This document shows, one piece after another, positions 1-6,166 of a stretch of 11,170 nt of DNA; position 1 is the stretch's first letter, and the number at the start of each line of letters is the position of its first letter. The translations under genes were made by a program, and so were the position numbers. The stretch is from JACKLD01 sp049297695 (lineage in GTDB: Bacteria > Pseudomonadota > Alphaproteobacteria > UBA2136 > UBA6156): the NCBI GenBank assembly GCA_049297695.1, contig JBAQUT010000038.1:1-11170 (forward strand). Reading direction: 5' to 3'. A model generated the notes under the pieces. It had not been told where the DNA came from. It worked only from the letters and a program-made list of their open reading frames with translations, and did not search any database.

Positions 1-234
1 TCTACCGAAACTTCCAATCATATTAACTTGCGACAATTGAACCTCATCTTTTCCTCTTTTTGCGGCAAACCAAATCTTAAAATCATCCTTAGCAGCCCGA
101 ACATAACCTAAAACGGGAATAGTACCCAACATCGTTCCACCCTGGTAACGATGGCGCCCACGATCACGCACTACATCCATGGCCGCGGCTCTTCGTTGCT
201 GACTCGATAGTGATAAAGTCTTTAAATTGCTCAT
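1..234 (-). CDS. Unknown protein, N-terminal 78 codons (runs off window start)
   Basis: An open frame starts with ATG at 234-232 and stays open to base 1, giving 78 codons; the C-terminus lies outside the window. The N-terminus is polar and basic (MSNLKTLSLSSQQRRAAAMD). A more hydrophobic stretch with the residues GTMLGTIPVLGYVRAA follows at about 33-48, then a charged, lysine-rich part. No family is recognised. GAGG lies about four bases before the ATG, with AAAGGG a little further up, so the start is plausible. A promoter sits just upstream (262-290). The base composition is more AT-rich than gmd next door and resembles the other two orphan genes of the window. It could be a small independent gene at the edge of the glycan locus. 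No function is proposed. Confidence 0.6.
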   Translation of the reverse strand, partial: MSNLKTLSLSSQQRRAAAMDVVRDRGRHRYQGGTMLGTIPVLGYVRAAKDDFKIWFAAKRGKDEVQLSQVNMIGSFGR

Positions 235-261
235 TCCTCACAACCCTTTCATATCTATCGC

Positions 262-290
262 AGTATACCTACAGCCCACATAAAAAGCAA
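262..290 (-). promoter_or_regulatory. Sigma70-like promoter for the minus-strand orphan gene
   Basis: Read on the minus strand, TTGCTT (290-285), a 17-base spacer and TATACT (267-262) form a sigma70-type pair. The -10 box matches five of six consensus bases and the -35 box three of six. Transcription would start near 256, about 20 bases before the ATG at 234. The call is by eye only. Confidence 0.45.
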
Positions 291-295
291 CATCC

Positions 296-324
296 TTGCC
301 GCCCACACCACCCCCTGCTATAAA
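296..324 (+). promoter_or_regulatory. Sigma70-like promoter for gmd
   Basis: TTGCCG (296-301), a 17-base spacer and TATAAA (319-324) match four and five of six consensus bases. The predicted start near 331 leaves a leader of about 16 bases before the gmd ATG at 347. It is back to back with the minus-strand promoter at 262-290, so the two could share regulation. Confidence 0.45.
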
Positions 325-346
325 CCCCCATCAAGAAAGTACACCC

Positions 347-1432
347 ATGAAAAGCGCCCTCATCACAGGCAACACCGGCCAAGATGGCTCCTACCTCGCC
401 GAACTCCTCCTTCACAAAGGCTACGCCGTGCACGGCATCATCCGCCGCGCCAGCAACTTTAATACCGATCGCATCGACCACATCTACCAAGACCCCCACC
501 TGAAAGGCAGCAACCTGAAACTCCACTACGGCGACCTCTCCGATGCCTCCAGCCTCCGCCGCCTGATTGAAACCACCAAACCGGACGAAATCTACAACCT
601 CGGCGCCCAAAGTCACGTGAAGGTCAGCTTCGAACTCCCTGAATTTACAGGGGATGTGGATGCCCTCGGGCCGCTGCGCCTGTTTGAAGCCGCACGGGAT
701 GTCGAGCAACATACCGGCCGTAAAATCAAAATCTACCAAGCGGGTACAAGCGAGATGTACGGCGCCACTCCGCCCCCCCAAAACGAGCAAACGCCCTTTT
801 ACCCCCGCAGCCCCTACGGCGCCAGCAAGGTGGCCGCCCACTGGTACGGCATCAACTACCGCGAAGCCTACAACATGTTCATCTGCAACGGTATTTTGTT
901 CAACCACGAAAGCCCCCGCCGCGGCGAAACGTTTGTCACCCGCAAAATCACCCGCGCCTTGGGCCGCATCAAAGTGGGCCTGCAAAGCAAACTTTACCTC
1001 GGGAATCTCGACAGCAAGCGCGATTGGGGCTTTGCGGGCGACTACGTGGAAGGCATGTGGCGCATGCTGCAACACGAGTCCCCCGGCGACTACGTGCTGG
1101 CCACGGGCGAAGCCTATTCCGTGCGCGAGTTTCTGGACGAATCCTTTGGCCTGTTAGGGCTGGATTGGAAGCAGTACGTGGAGATTGACCCCCGCTACTA
1201 CCGCCCCACCGAGGTGGATAACCTGCAAGGCGACAGCACCAAAGCCCGCACCGTTCTGGGCTGGAAACCCCAAGTGGGCTTCAAGCAGCTGGTCAAAATG
1301 ATGGTGGAGCACGACCTCGCCCTGGCCGAACAGGAAAAAACCCTCGCCGACGCAGGCCACTCCCTGGCGCTGCGCGGCACTGCCGATGGCATCGATGCCC
1401 GCGGCATTAAAACCAAAGCCAATGCCGCCTAA
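347..1432 (+). CDS. gmd: GDP-mannose 4,6-dehydratase
   Basis: This 361-residue cytoplasmic enzyme of the extended short-chain dehydrogenase family converts GDP-D-mannose to GDP-4-keto-6-deoxy-D-mannose, the first step to GDP-L-fucose. Visible marks are the nucleotide-binding GNTGQDG motif (residues 8-14), the RR pair near 33-34, the catalytic TSE (134-136), and Tyr157 with Lys161 in YGASK. NHESPRRGETFVTRK (about 186-200) and RDWGFAGDY (about 225-233) are typical of Gmd, and the length is normal. The frame extends upstream to 296, but the family start fits the ATG at 347, where MKSALITG begins the first beta strand. No strong Shine-Dalgarno site is present, only GAAAG at 335-339. fcl lies downstream, though not adjacent as it often is. 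The last 30 residues or so run past the usual core and look poorly conserved. Confidence 0.97.
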   Translation: MKSALITGNTGQDGSYLAELLLHKGYAVHGIIRRASNFNTDRIDHIYQDPHLKGSNLKLHYGDLSDASSLRRLIETTKPDEIYNLGAQSHVKVSFELPEFTGDVDALGPLRLFEAARDVEQHTGRKIKIYQAGTSEMYGATPPPQNEQTPFYPRSPYGASKVAAHWYGINYREAYNMFICNGILFNHESPRRGETFVTRKITRALGRIKVGLQSKLYLGNLDSKRDWGFAGDYVEGMWRMLQHESPGDYVLATGEAYSVREFLDESFGLLGLDWKQYVEIDPRYYRPTEVDNLQGDSTKARTVLGWKPQVGFKQLVKMMVEHDLALAEQEKTLADAGHSLALRGTADGIDARGIKTKANAA

Positions 1433-1454
1433 GCAATAATTGTTGAAAGTTCCA

Positions 1455-1482
1455 TTGACAATAATTTTCGTATACCTATATT
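1455..1482 (+). promoter_or_regulatory. Strong sigma70-like promoter for the small membrane gene
   Basis: A perfect TTGACA (1455-1460), a 16-base spacer and TATATT (1477-1482, five of six) form the best promoter in the window. The start would lie near 1489, leaving a leader of about 24 bases that contains the GAGGAAG ribosome binding site. An 8-base direct repeat CAATAATT (1434-1441 and 1459-1466) overlaps the region and could be an operator half-site pair, but this is speculative. Confidence 0.65.
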
Positions 1483-1512
1483 AAAGTAAGACAATTAGAG
1501 GAAGCTAAAGCC

Positions 1513-1866
1513 ATGACAACTGCCACATCCACCACGAAGAGTGTTCTTATGTCAGGGGCCGTAGTAAGTAGCATGCTCCTTCTTAAACATTTTTTACCTG
1601 CTCCTGAGGGGTGGTCATCCTCTGAAGTTGTTATAGTAGGAATGGCTACTCATCAAATCTTTAGCCGTTTTGTTGAAAAAGAGTCTCCTAAACTCTCCAC
1701 TTCCTTTTTTGCCACGATGACGACAGCTTTAGGGGCAATCGGGCTTGAGTTGGCTAACCGCGAATTCGGTAATATACTACCTATGTCTGCCGCCCTTGCC
1801 ATTGGGGGCTGGGCTGCGCATGAAACCTACACCAAAGCTACAAATCTTATTTCAACCGAAAAATAA
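1513..1866 (+). CDS. Unknown small membrane protein between gmd and fcl
   Basis: This protein of 117 residues has no family that I recognise. Hydrophobic segments are visible at about 9-28, 38-50, 63-80 and 87-103, separated by short polar turns (PEGWSSS near 31-37, VEKESPK at 54-60, NREFGN at 82-87), which suggests three or four membrane helices. The C-terminus is polar (ATNLISTEK). The start is well supported by GAGGAAG (1498-1504) eight bases before the ATG and by a strong promoter at 1455-1482. It is AT-richer than its neighbours: a counted stretch, 1561-1620, is 45% G+C. Size and topology would fit a holin-like or small accessory membrane protein, but nothing in the sequence proves that. 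It sits between two genes that normally cooperate, so it may be a later insertion with its own control. Confidence 0.75.
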   Translation: MTTATSTTKSVLMSGAVVSSMLLLKHFLPAPEGWSSSEVVIVGMATHQIFSRFVEKESPKLSTSFFATMTTALGAIGLELANREFGNILPMSAALAIGGWAAHETYTKATNLISTEK

Positions 1867-1882
1867 AGCTATATCGAATTAG

Positions 1883-1911
1883 TTCAACTTTGTTGTTAAA
1901 ATAGCTATAAT
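1883..1911 (+). promoter_or_regulatory. Sigma70-like promoter for fcl
   Basis: A perfect TATAAT (1906-1911) lies 17 bases after TTCAAC (1883-1888), which matches three of six -35 bases. The predicted start near 1918 coincides with the base of the hairpin at 1917-1955, so the messenger would begin almost at once with that stem. A palindrome ATAGCTAT (1901-1908) overlaps the -10 box. Confidence 0.55.
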
Positions 1912-1916
1912 CAGCT

Positions 1917-1955
1917 AGGTTTCCTTCAGTTCTTCCAATCACAAGAAGGAAACCT
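1917..1955 (+). promoter_or_regulatory. Leader hairpin that buries the fcl ribosome binding site
   Basis: AGGTTTCCTTC (1917-1927) and GAAGGAAACCT (1945-1955) are perfect 11-base inverted repeats around a 17-base loop. The right arm contains the Shine-Dalgarno core AAGGA (1946-1950), eight bases before the fcl ATG at 1959. When folded, the site would be closed to the ribosome. No T-run follows, so it is not an intrinsic terminator. A role in translational control is inferred. A protein-binding DNA operator just after the start of transcription is an alternative. Confidence 0.6.
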
Positions 1956-1958
1956 CTT

Positions 1959-2900
1959 ATGACTATCAACAAACAAGCCAAAATCTACGTCGCCGGCCAC
2001 GGCGGCCTCGCAGGCTCTGCCATTGTGCGCGAGCTGAAAGCCCAAGGCTACACCAACATCCTCAAGCGCACCCACAGCGAGCTAGATCTCACCAACCAAG
2101 CCGCCACCGATGCCTTTTTTGCAGCGGAAAAACCCGAGTACGTCATCCTCGCCGCCGCCCACGTGGGTGGATTGTTTGATAACAAAAACCGCCCCGCTGA
2201 CTTTTTGGGCATCAATCTGAAAATCCAAACCAATGTTATCGATGCCGCCTACCGCAACGGCTGCAAAAAGTTTGTATTTTTGGGCAGCAGCTGCATCTAC
2301 CCCAAAATTGCGGATAGGCTGATTACCGAGGAAGATATCCTCACCGCCCCGTTGGAAGAAACCAACAAAGGCTATGCCGTGGCCAAAGTGGCAGGCGCCA
2401 TGATGTGCCATTTCTACCGCCAGCAACACGGCTTCAACGCCATCACCATCATGCCACCCAACATGATCGGGCCTGGCGACAACTTTGATCCCGAAAAAGC
2501 CCACGTCGCCCAAGGCCTTATGGTGCGCATGCACACCGCCCAACAGAAGGGTGACAAACAGTTTGTGGTGTGGGGCACAGGCACCCCTCGCCGCGAGTAT
2601 CTGCACGTGGACGATTTCGCCAAAGCCACGGTGTTCCTGCTTAACCACGACAACGGCACCCAGACCATGTTCAACGTGGGCACGGGCGAAGACCATTCCA
2701 TCATGGAACTCTGTGCCATCGTACAAAAACTGGTGGGCTACACAGGCAAGATTATCACCGACCCCACCAAACCCGACGGAACTCCCCGCAAAACCATGGA
2801 TGTCTCCAAACTGTTTGCCCTCGGCTGGCGCCCCACCATCAGCGTGAACGACATGATGGCCCGCACTTATAATGACTTCCTGCAAACCCTGAAGGTATGA
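1959..2900 (+). CDS. fcl: GDP-L-fucose synthase (GDP-4-keto-6-deoxymannose epimerase/reductase)
   Basis: This 313-residue cytoplasmic enzyme (also called wcaG) epimerises the Gmd product at C3 and C5 and reduces it with NADPH to GDP-L-fucose. It shows the Rossmann motif GHGGLAG (13-19), HVGG (68-71), the GSSCIYPK block (109-116) and YAVAK (139-143). The residues matching E. coli Ser107, Cys109, Tyr136, Lys140 and His179 are Ser110, Cys112, Tyr139, Lys143 and His182, all with the same offset of three, so the enzyme should be active. Length is normal. It has a good ribosome binding site, but one buried in a hairpin. Its TGA overlaps the next ATG by four bases (ATGA at 2897-2900), which suggests translational coupling with the putative glycosyltransferase downstream. 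Confidence 0.97.
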   Translation: MTINKQAKIYVAGHGGLAGSAIVRELKAQGYTNILKRTHSELDLTNQAATDAFFAAEKPEYVILAAAHVGGLFDNKNRPADFLGINLKIQTNVIDAAYRNGCKKFVFLGSSCIYPKIADRLITEEDILTAPLEETNKGYAVAKVAGAMMCHFYRQQHGFNAITIMPPNMIGPGDNFDPEKAHVAQGLMVRMHTAQQKGDKQFVVWGTGTPRREYLHVDDFAKATVFLLNHDNGTQTMFNVGTGEDHSIMELCAIVQKLVGYTGKIITDPTKPDGTPRKTMDVSKLFALGWRPTISVNDMMARTYNDFLQTLKV

Positions 2901-3868
2901 AATCCACCCTCACCACCCTCGCCCGCCGCCTCGCCACGTGTGCAGGCGGCGTGCTGTTGTCCAACCAGGCCCACCAAACCCTCCTCACCACCCGCGCCAA
3001 AGCCATTGCCCAGCTGGTGCAAGCCCAACCGCCTCTCTCCCCCGGCCTCACAGGGATTGTGTTCAGCAAAGATAGGGCTCTTCAAATCCACACCCTGCTC
3101 CACAGCTACAGCCAGCTGGTGAAGCACCCCGCCCCCCTCATCATTCTGTACAACGCCAGCACACCCGCCCACGCCGCCGCCTACGCGCAGGTGGAAGCCA
3201 CCTTCCGCAAAGCCCCCATGCCTGTACGCTTTGTGCAAGAAGACAAACCCTTCAACCAGCTTCTGCCCGAAGTTCTGGAATCCATCCCCACCCGCAACCT
3301 GTTTTTTTTGGTGGACGATATCATCCTCATCCGCCCGTGGGATATGCACCTGGCGGCGGATATCAACCCCCTCACCACCGTACTATGCCCCCGCCTCTCG
3401 CCCAGCATCACCACCAGCTACACCATGGGTGGCGTGAAGGCCCACCAACCCACGTTCCATTCCCTCAAAGGCGAACCCACCCTCCGCACCTTCCGCTTCA
3501 CCGAAGGTACGCAAGAATGGGCCTACCCCTGCTCGGTGGATGGCAACATCTTCAGCACGGCGGAAATCAAGGTGCTCGCAAGCCTCGCCACCTACAAAGC
3601 CCCCAACAGCTTTGAGGCCGCCCTCCACCAGTTTGCCGATATCTTCATGTCCCGCGAAGGCCTGTGCTACACCGAGAGCAAACTCCTCAACCTCCCCCTC
3701 AACAAAGTGCAAACCGAGGTTGCCAACCTCGCAGCTTCCGTCACGCCCGCGTTTCTGCTCGCCCAATACAATCAGGGGCTAATGCTGGAAACCACGCCCT
3801 TCCGCACCCACACCCCCACCTCCACTCACGAAGACCATCCCGTTACCTTCACCCGCCGCCCCTCATGA
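2897..3868 (+). CDS. Putative glycosyltransferase (GT-A-like, unassigned family)
   Basis: This 323-residue protein is probably a cytoplasmic sugar transferase. After a loosely conserved N-terminal 50 residues, GIVFSKDRALQIHTLL (53-68) resembles the first strand and helix of nucleotide-sugar transferases. LFFLVDDIIL (135-144) looks like a metal-binding acidic motif after a hydrophobic strand. WAYPCSVDGN (208-217) and LPLNKVQTE (266-274) look like acceptor-side conserved blocks. I recall similar blocks in uncharacterised bacterial glycosyltransferases but cannot name the family securely. It overlaps fcl by four bases and is followed ten bases later by the DUF268-like gene, so it belongs to the fucose operon. 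Donor and acceptor are unknown; GDP-fucose or another sugar of the same glycan is possible. Confidence 0.7.
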   Translation: MKSTLTTLARRLATCAGGVLLSNQAHQTLLTTRAKAIAQLVQAQPPLSPGLTGIVFSKDRALQIHTLLHSYSQLVKHPAPLIILYNASTPAHAAAYAQVEATFRKAPMPVRFVQEDKPFNQLLPEVLESIPTRNLFFLVDDIILIRPWDMHLAADINPLTTVLCPRLSPSITTSYTMGGVKAHQPTFHSLKGEPTLRTFRFTEGTQEWAYPCSVDGNIFSTAEIKVLASLATYKAPNSFEAALHQFADIFMSREGLCYTESKLLNLPLNKVQTEVANLAASVTPAFLLAQYNQGLMLETTPFRTHTPTSTHEDHPVTFTRRPS

Positions 3869-3878
3869 AAGCACACCC

Positions 3879-4658
3879 ATGAAACCCCTCCTCCGCCGCC
3901 TCCACACCTTGCTCGCCATCCACGGCTTCAACCCCCTCACCTTGTTTTACAGCCTGCTCAACCTGCCATGGTTTGTGGCGGATGTCCTCCACTACCGCGC
4001 CGCCCCCCGCACCGAAGGCTTTCCTCTCACCCTCGCCAGCCTTTTCCCTGTTGTGGCCGATAAACACGCCACCGCCGGCGCCACCAGCACCCAGTATTTC
4101 ATCCAAGATCTCTGGATGGCCCGCCGCGTCATCCCCACCGCCCCCACGCAACATATCGATGTCGGCTCCCGCGTGGATGGCTTTGTAGGTAGCTTGCTGG
4201 CGGCTGGCGTGCCCGTCACCCAAGTGGATATCCGCCCCCTCCCCAACCCGCCCCACGGCCTTACGTTTTTGCAGGATGACGCCACCCACCTCGCCAAACT
4301 GAAAACAGCCAGCGTGGCCAGCCTGTCCAGCCTCCACGCCGCCGAACATTTCGGCCTTGGCCGCTATGGCGATCCCATCGACCCCGAGGCCTGCTTCACC
4401 TTCATGCGCAGCCTCGCCCGCGTGCTGAAAAAAGGCGGCCGCCTGTACTTCGCCACCCCCATCGGACGCGAACGTTTGGAGTTCAACGCCCACCGTATCT
4501 TTGCCCCCCAAACGCTCCTTACCCTGTTCACCAAGGCAGGCCTCAAGGTGGTGGAAACCTCCGTCATCACCACCCGCGCCGTGCTGGTAGAAGGCGCCAA
4601 CCCCGCCGACTACGCACACGAAGACTTCGCCACCGGCCTGTACATCTTCACCAAATAA
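3879..4658 (+). CDS. DUF268 / SAM-dependent methyltransferase-like protein
   Basis: This protein has 259 residues. The core reads HIDVGSRVDGF (92-102), a shortened class I methyltransferase nucleotide loop, followed by VDIRPL (116-121), FLQDDATHL (130-138) and the striking block SLHAAEHFGLGRYGD (151-165). RVLKKGGRLYFATPIG (181-196) and ERLEFNAHRIF (198-208) come next. This order matches proteins annotated as DUF268, which are found in bacterial polysaccharide clusters. A role in methylating a sugar such as fucose is an inference from the fold and the neighbours, because the glycine-rich SAM loop is atypical. The start follows the previous stop by ten bases. Its context, GAAAGCACACCCATGAAA, is almost identical to that of gmd. 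The N-terminal 35 residues contain a hydrophobic stretch and may associate with the membrane. Confidence 0.8.
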   Translation: MKPLLRRLHTLLAIHGFNPLTLFYSLLNLPWFVADVLHYRAAPRTEGFPLTLASLFPVVADKHATAGATSTQYFIQDLWMARRVIPTAPTQHIDVGSRVDGFVGSLLAAGVPVTQVDIRPLPNPPHGLTFLQDDATHLAKLKTASVASLSSLHAAEHFGLGRYGDPIDPEACFTFMRSLARVLKKGGRLYFATPIGRERLEFNAHRIFAPQTLLTLFTKAGLKVVETSVITTRAVLVEGANPADYAHEDFATGLYIFTK

Positions 4659-4668
4659 AGCGTCATCC

Positions 4669-5688
4669 ATGAAACGCGCCAGCCTCGTCGTCACCCCTTT
4701 CCTCCACAACAACAAAGCCATTACGGATGGCCCCCACAACCGCGACGACACCCTCCGCAATCTTATCCTGCTGCGCGAGATGCTGGCCAAGCACAACATC
4801 ATACTCGCAACATCCGACATCCACCCCCCCGCAACGTCGGATGTCGTCATCCACCAGGATGTGAACCCCGCCAACCTCCCACCGCTCACCGACAAAGCCA
4901 AACATATCCTCTACGTTTACGAATCTCCCGCCATCAATCCCCACAACGCCAACCCCGAATACCGCGCCCGCTTCGGGCATATTTATACGTGGGAAGATGA
5001 CAAAGCCGATGGTACAAGCACCTTCCCCCTCCACTACGGCCTCCCATGGCCCAAACCCATCTTCAACGTGGACAAAATCCTCGCTGCTAAAACCCACCCC
5101 GCCTGCACCATCGCAGGCTTCAAACGGGTGAACTACGCAGGCGAACTTTATTCCGCCCGGGAAGCCGTCATCCGCTGGTACGAGAAGAATGCCCCCACCG
5201 ATTTCAATCTCTACGGCATGGGCTGGAACACCTACACCTTCACGGGCCTCCTCCGCCTCCTCAACCGCGTACCTTTAGCCCGTCAACTCATGGCCCCCCG
5301 CTGGCCCCTCTGGCGCGGCCCCGTCGCCAACAAGGCGGATGTCCTCGCCCAACATAAATTCGCCTATTGCTTTGAAAATGCCGAAGGCACCGTGGGCTAC
5401 ATCACCGAAAAACCGTTCGATGTCATGTTCGCAGGTTGCGTTCCCATCTACCGCGGCGCCCCGAACATTCATGATTTCATCCCCCCCACCTGCCTCATCC
5501 GGGCGGATGCCTTCCCCTCCCAAGCCGCCCTGCACCGCTACATTGCCACCATGCCCGAAGCCGAGTACCGCACCTATTTAGAGAACATATCAACCTACCT
5601 CAAAACCAACGCCTCAGGCCCCTTCACCGCCCACCACTGGGCCACCACCCTATCCAACGCTTGTATCAGCGTTATTAAAAACATTTAA
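4669..5688 (+). CDS. Glycosyltransferase family 10 (alpha-fucosyltransferase-like)
   Basis: This 339-residue protein probably transfers L-fucose from GDP-fucose to a glycan acceptor on the cytoplasmic side. The C-terminal half holds the family 10 signature: FAYCFENAEGTVGYITEKPF (231-250), then FAGCVPIYRGAPNI (254-267) and FIPPTCLIRAD (270-280). The N-terminal half has YESPAINPHNANPEY (84-98) and IYTWEDD (105-111), which fit the acceptor-side domain. The gene starts ten bases after the previous stop, without a clear Shine-Dalgarno site, so coupled translation is likely. It closes the fucose block, and the presence of gmd and fcl upstream matches its expected donor. Linkage (alpha-1,2, 1,3 or other) and acceptor cannot be told from the sequence. 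The downstream DNA turns sharply AT-rich. Confidence 0.88.
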   Translation: MKRASLVVTPFLHNNKAITDGPHNRDDTLRNLILLREMLAKHNIILATSDIHPPATSDVVIHQDVNPANLPPLTDKAKHILYVYESPAINPHNANPEYRARFGHIYTWEDDKADGTSTFPLHYGLPWPKPIFNVDKILAAKTHPACTIAGFKRVNYAGELYSAREAVIRWYEKNAPTDFNLYGMGWNTYTFTGLLRLLNRVPLARQLMAPRWPLWRGPVANKADVLAQHKFAYCFENAEGTVGYITEKPFDVMFAGCVPIYRGAPNIHDFIPPTCLIRADAFPSQAALHRYIATMPEAEYRTYLENISTYLKTNASGPFTAHHWATTLSNACISVIKNI

Positions 5689-5710
5689 AAAATAAAATAA
5701 TTCTTAAAGT

Positions 5711-5737
5711 AAAAAAAATCATTACTAAATAATTGAT
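5711..5737 (-). terminator. Weak intrinsic terminator candidate after the AT-rich orphan gene
   Basis: On the minus strand the segment 5737-5718 can fold as ATCA, a bulged A, TTA, the loop TTTAG, then TAA and TGAT. It runs into a tract of eight T (5718-5711). It lies about 17 bases past the stop of the orphan gene. The stem is short and nearly all A-T, so the call is tentative. Confidence 0.35.
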
Positions 5738-5753
5738 ATAATAAGAAGAAATA

Positions 5754-6107
5754 TTATTTTGAACCAATTTGCATATCAACAAAACTAACGGTATCAGGTG
5801 CCAACACCACAGATGTATCACATGCCCATGTAGTTTGAGTTGAACTAAAGTTACCTCCAGTCCGCTGCATTCTTCTTTGTCCAATCAGAATTATTGAAGT
5901 TGTTGGAGGAAGATTATCTCGTAAAGCTGATGTTAAGCCTTTCATAAAAGGTGATTCTGTATTGTGTTGAAATGGGCCTAACACCTTTACGGGATTATTG
6001 AAAAAATCACCAACGGACATCATTGTCGTAAGGTGCTTCAATCGTAGCCTACCTAAATAAGTAGAACTATCGAATTTTTTATAACCTGCTTGAAAATTAT
6101 TTTCCAT
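5754..6107 (-). CDS. Unknown 117-residue protein in an AT-rich island
   Basis: The frame from the ATG at 6107 gives 117 residues; a GTG at 6122 would add five. I recognise no family. The protein is polar and mostly soluble in character, with a basic stretch YLGRLRLKHL (17-26), a hydrophobic strand SIILIG (71-76) before QRRMQRTGG (77-85), and a serine/threonine-rich C-terminal third. No membrane helix or signal peptide stands out. A counted stretch inside it, 5941-6000, is 37% G+C against 67% for one in neighbouring galE, so recent transfer or a different history is likely. A promoter (6142-6114) and a weak terminator make it look like a free-standing unit. The promoter would start transcription at or next to the ATG, which would exclude the GTG start and make the message leaderless. 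Coding status is probable, not certain. Confidence 0.55.
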   Translation of the reverse strand: MENNFQAGYKKFDSSTYLGRLRLKHLTTMMSVGDFFNNPVKVLGPFQHNTESPFMKGLTSALRDNLPPTTSIILIGQRRMQRTGGNFSSTQTTWACDTSVVLAPDTVSFVDMQIGSK

Positions 6108-6113
6108 ACTATG

Positions 6114-6142
6114 TATGTACACTATCTATTTTTACATGTCAA
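6114..6142 (-). promoter_or_regulatory. Promoter candidate for the AT-rich orphan gene
   Basis: On the minus strand a perfect TTGACA (6142-6137), a 17-base spacer and TACATA (6119-6114, three of six) are followed six bases later by the ATG at 6107. Transcription would start at about the A of the ATG. The weak -10 box keeps confidence moderate. Confidence 0.4.
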
Positions 6143-6166
6143 GAATACTCACCATTTCACTATCCA

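Noticed and set aside
296..346. Upstream start for gmd
   Set aside because: The extra residues are proline-rich and precede the normal family N-terminus. The upstream start would also fall within the -35 box of the predicted promoter.
1867..1909. Direct repeat AGCTATA (1867-1873 and 1903-1909) as an operator
   Set aside because: It is seven bases in AT-rich DNA, easily due to chance. The second copy overlaps the -10 box, so it is noted but not claimed.
3849..4901. 350-codon minus-strand frame across the DUF268-like and GT10 genes
   Set aside because: It spans the boundary of two well-supported plus-strand genes and has glycine/alanine-rich shadow composition.
5738..5757. ATAATA...TATTAT inverted repeat as a plus-strand terminator after the GT10 gene
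   Set aside because: The stem is six A-T pairs only, with no adequate T-run, and overlaps the stop of the opposite gene.
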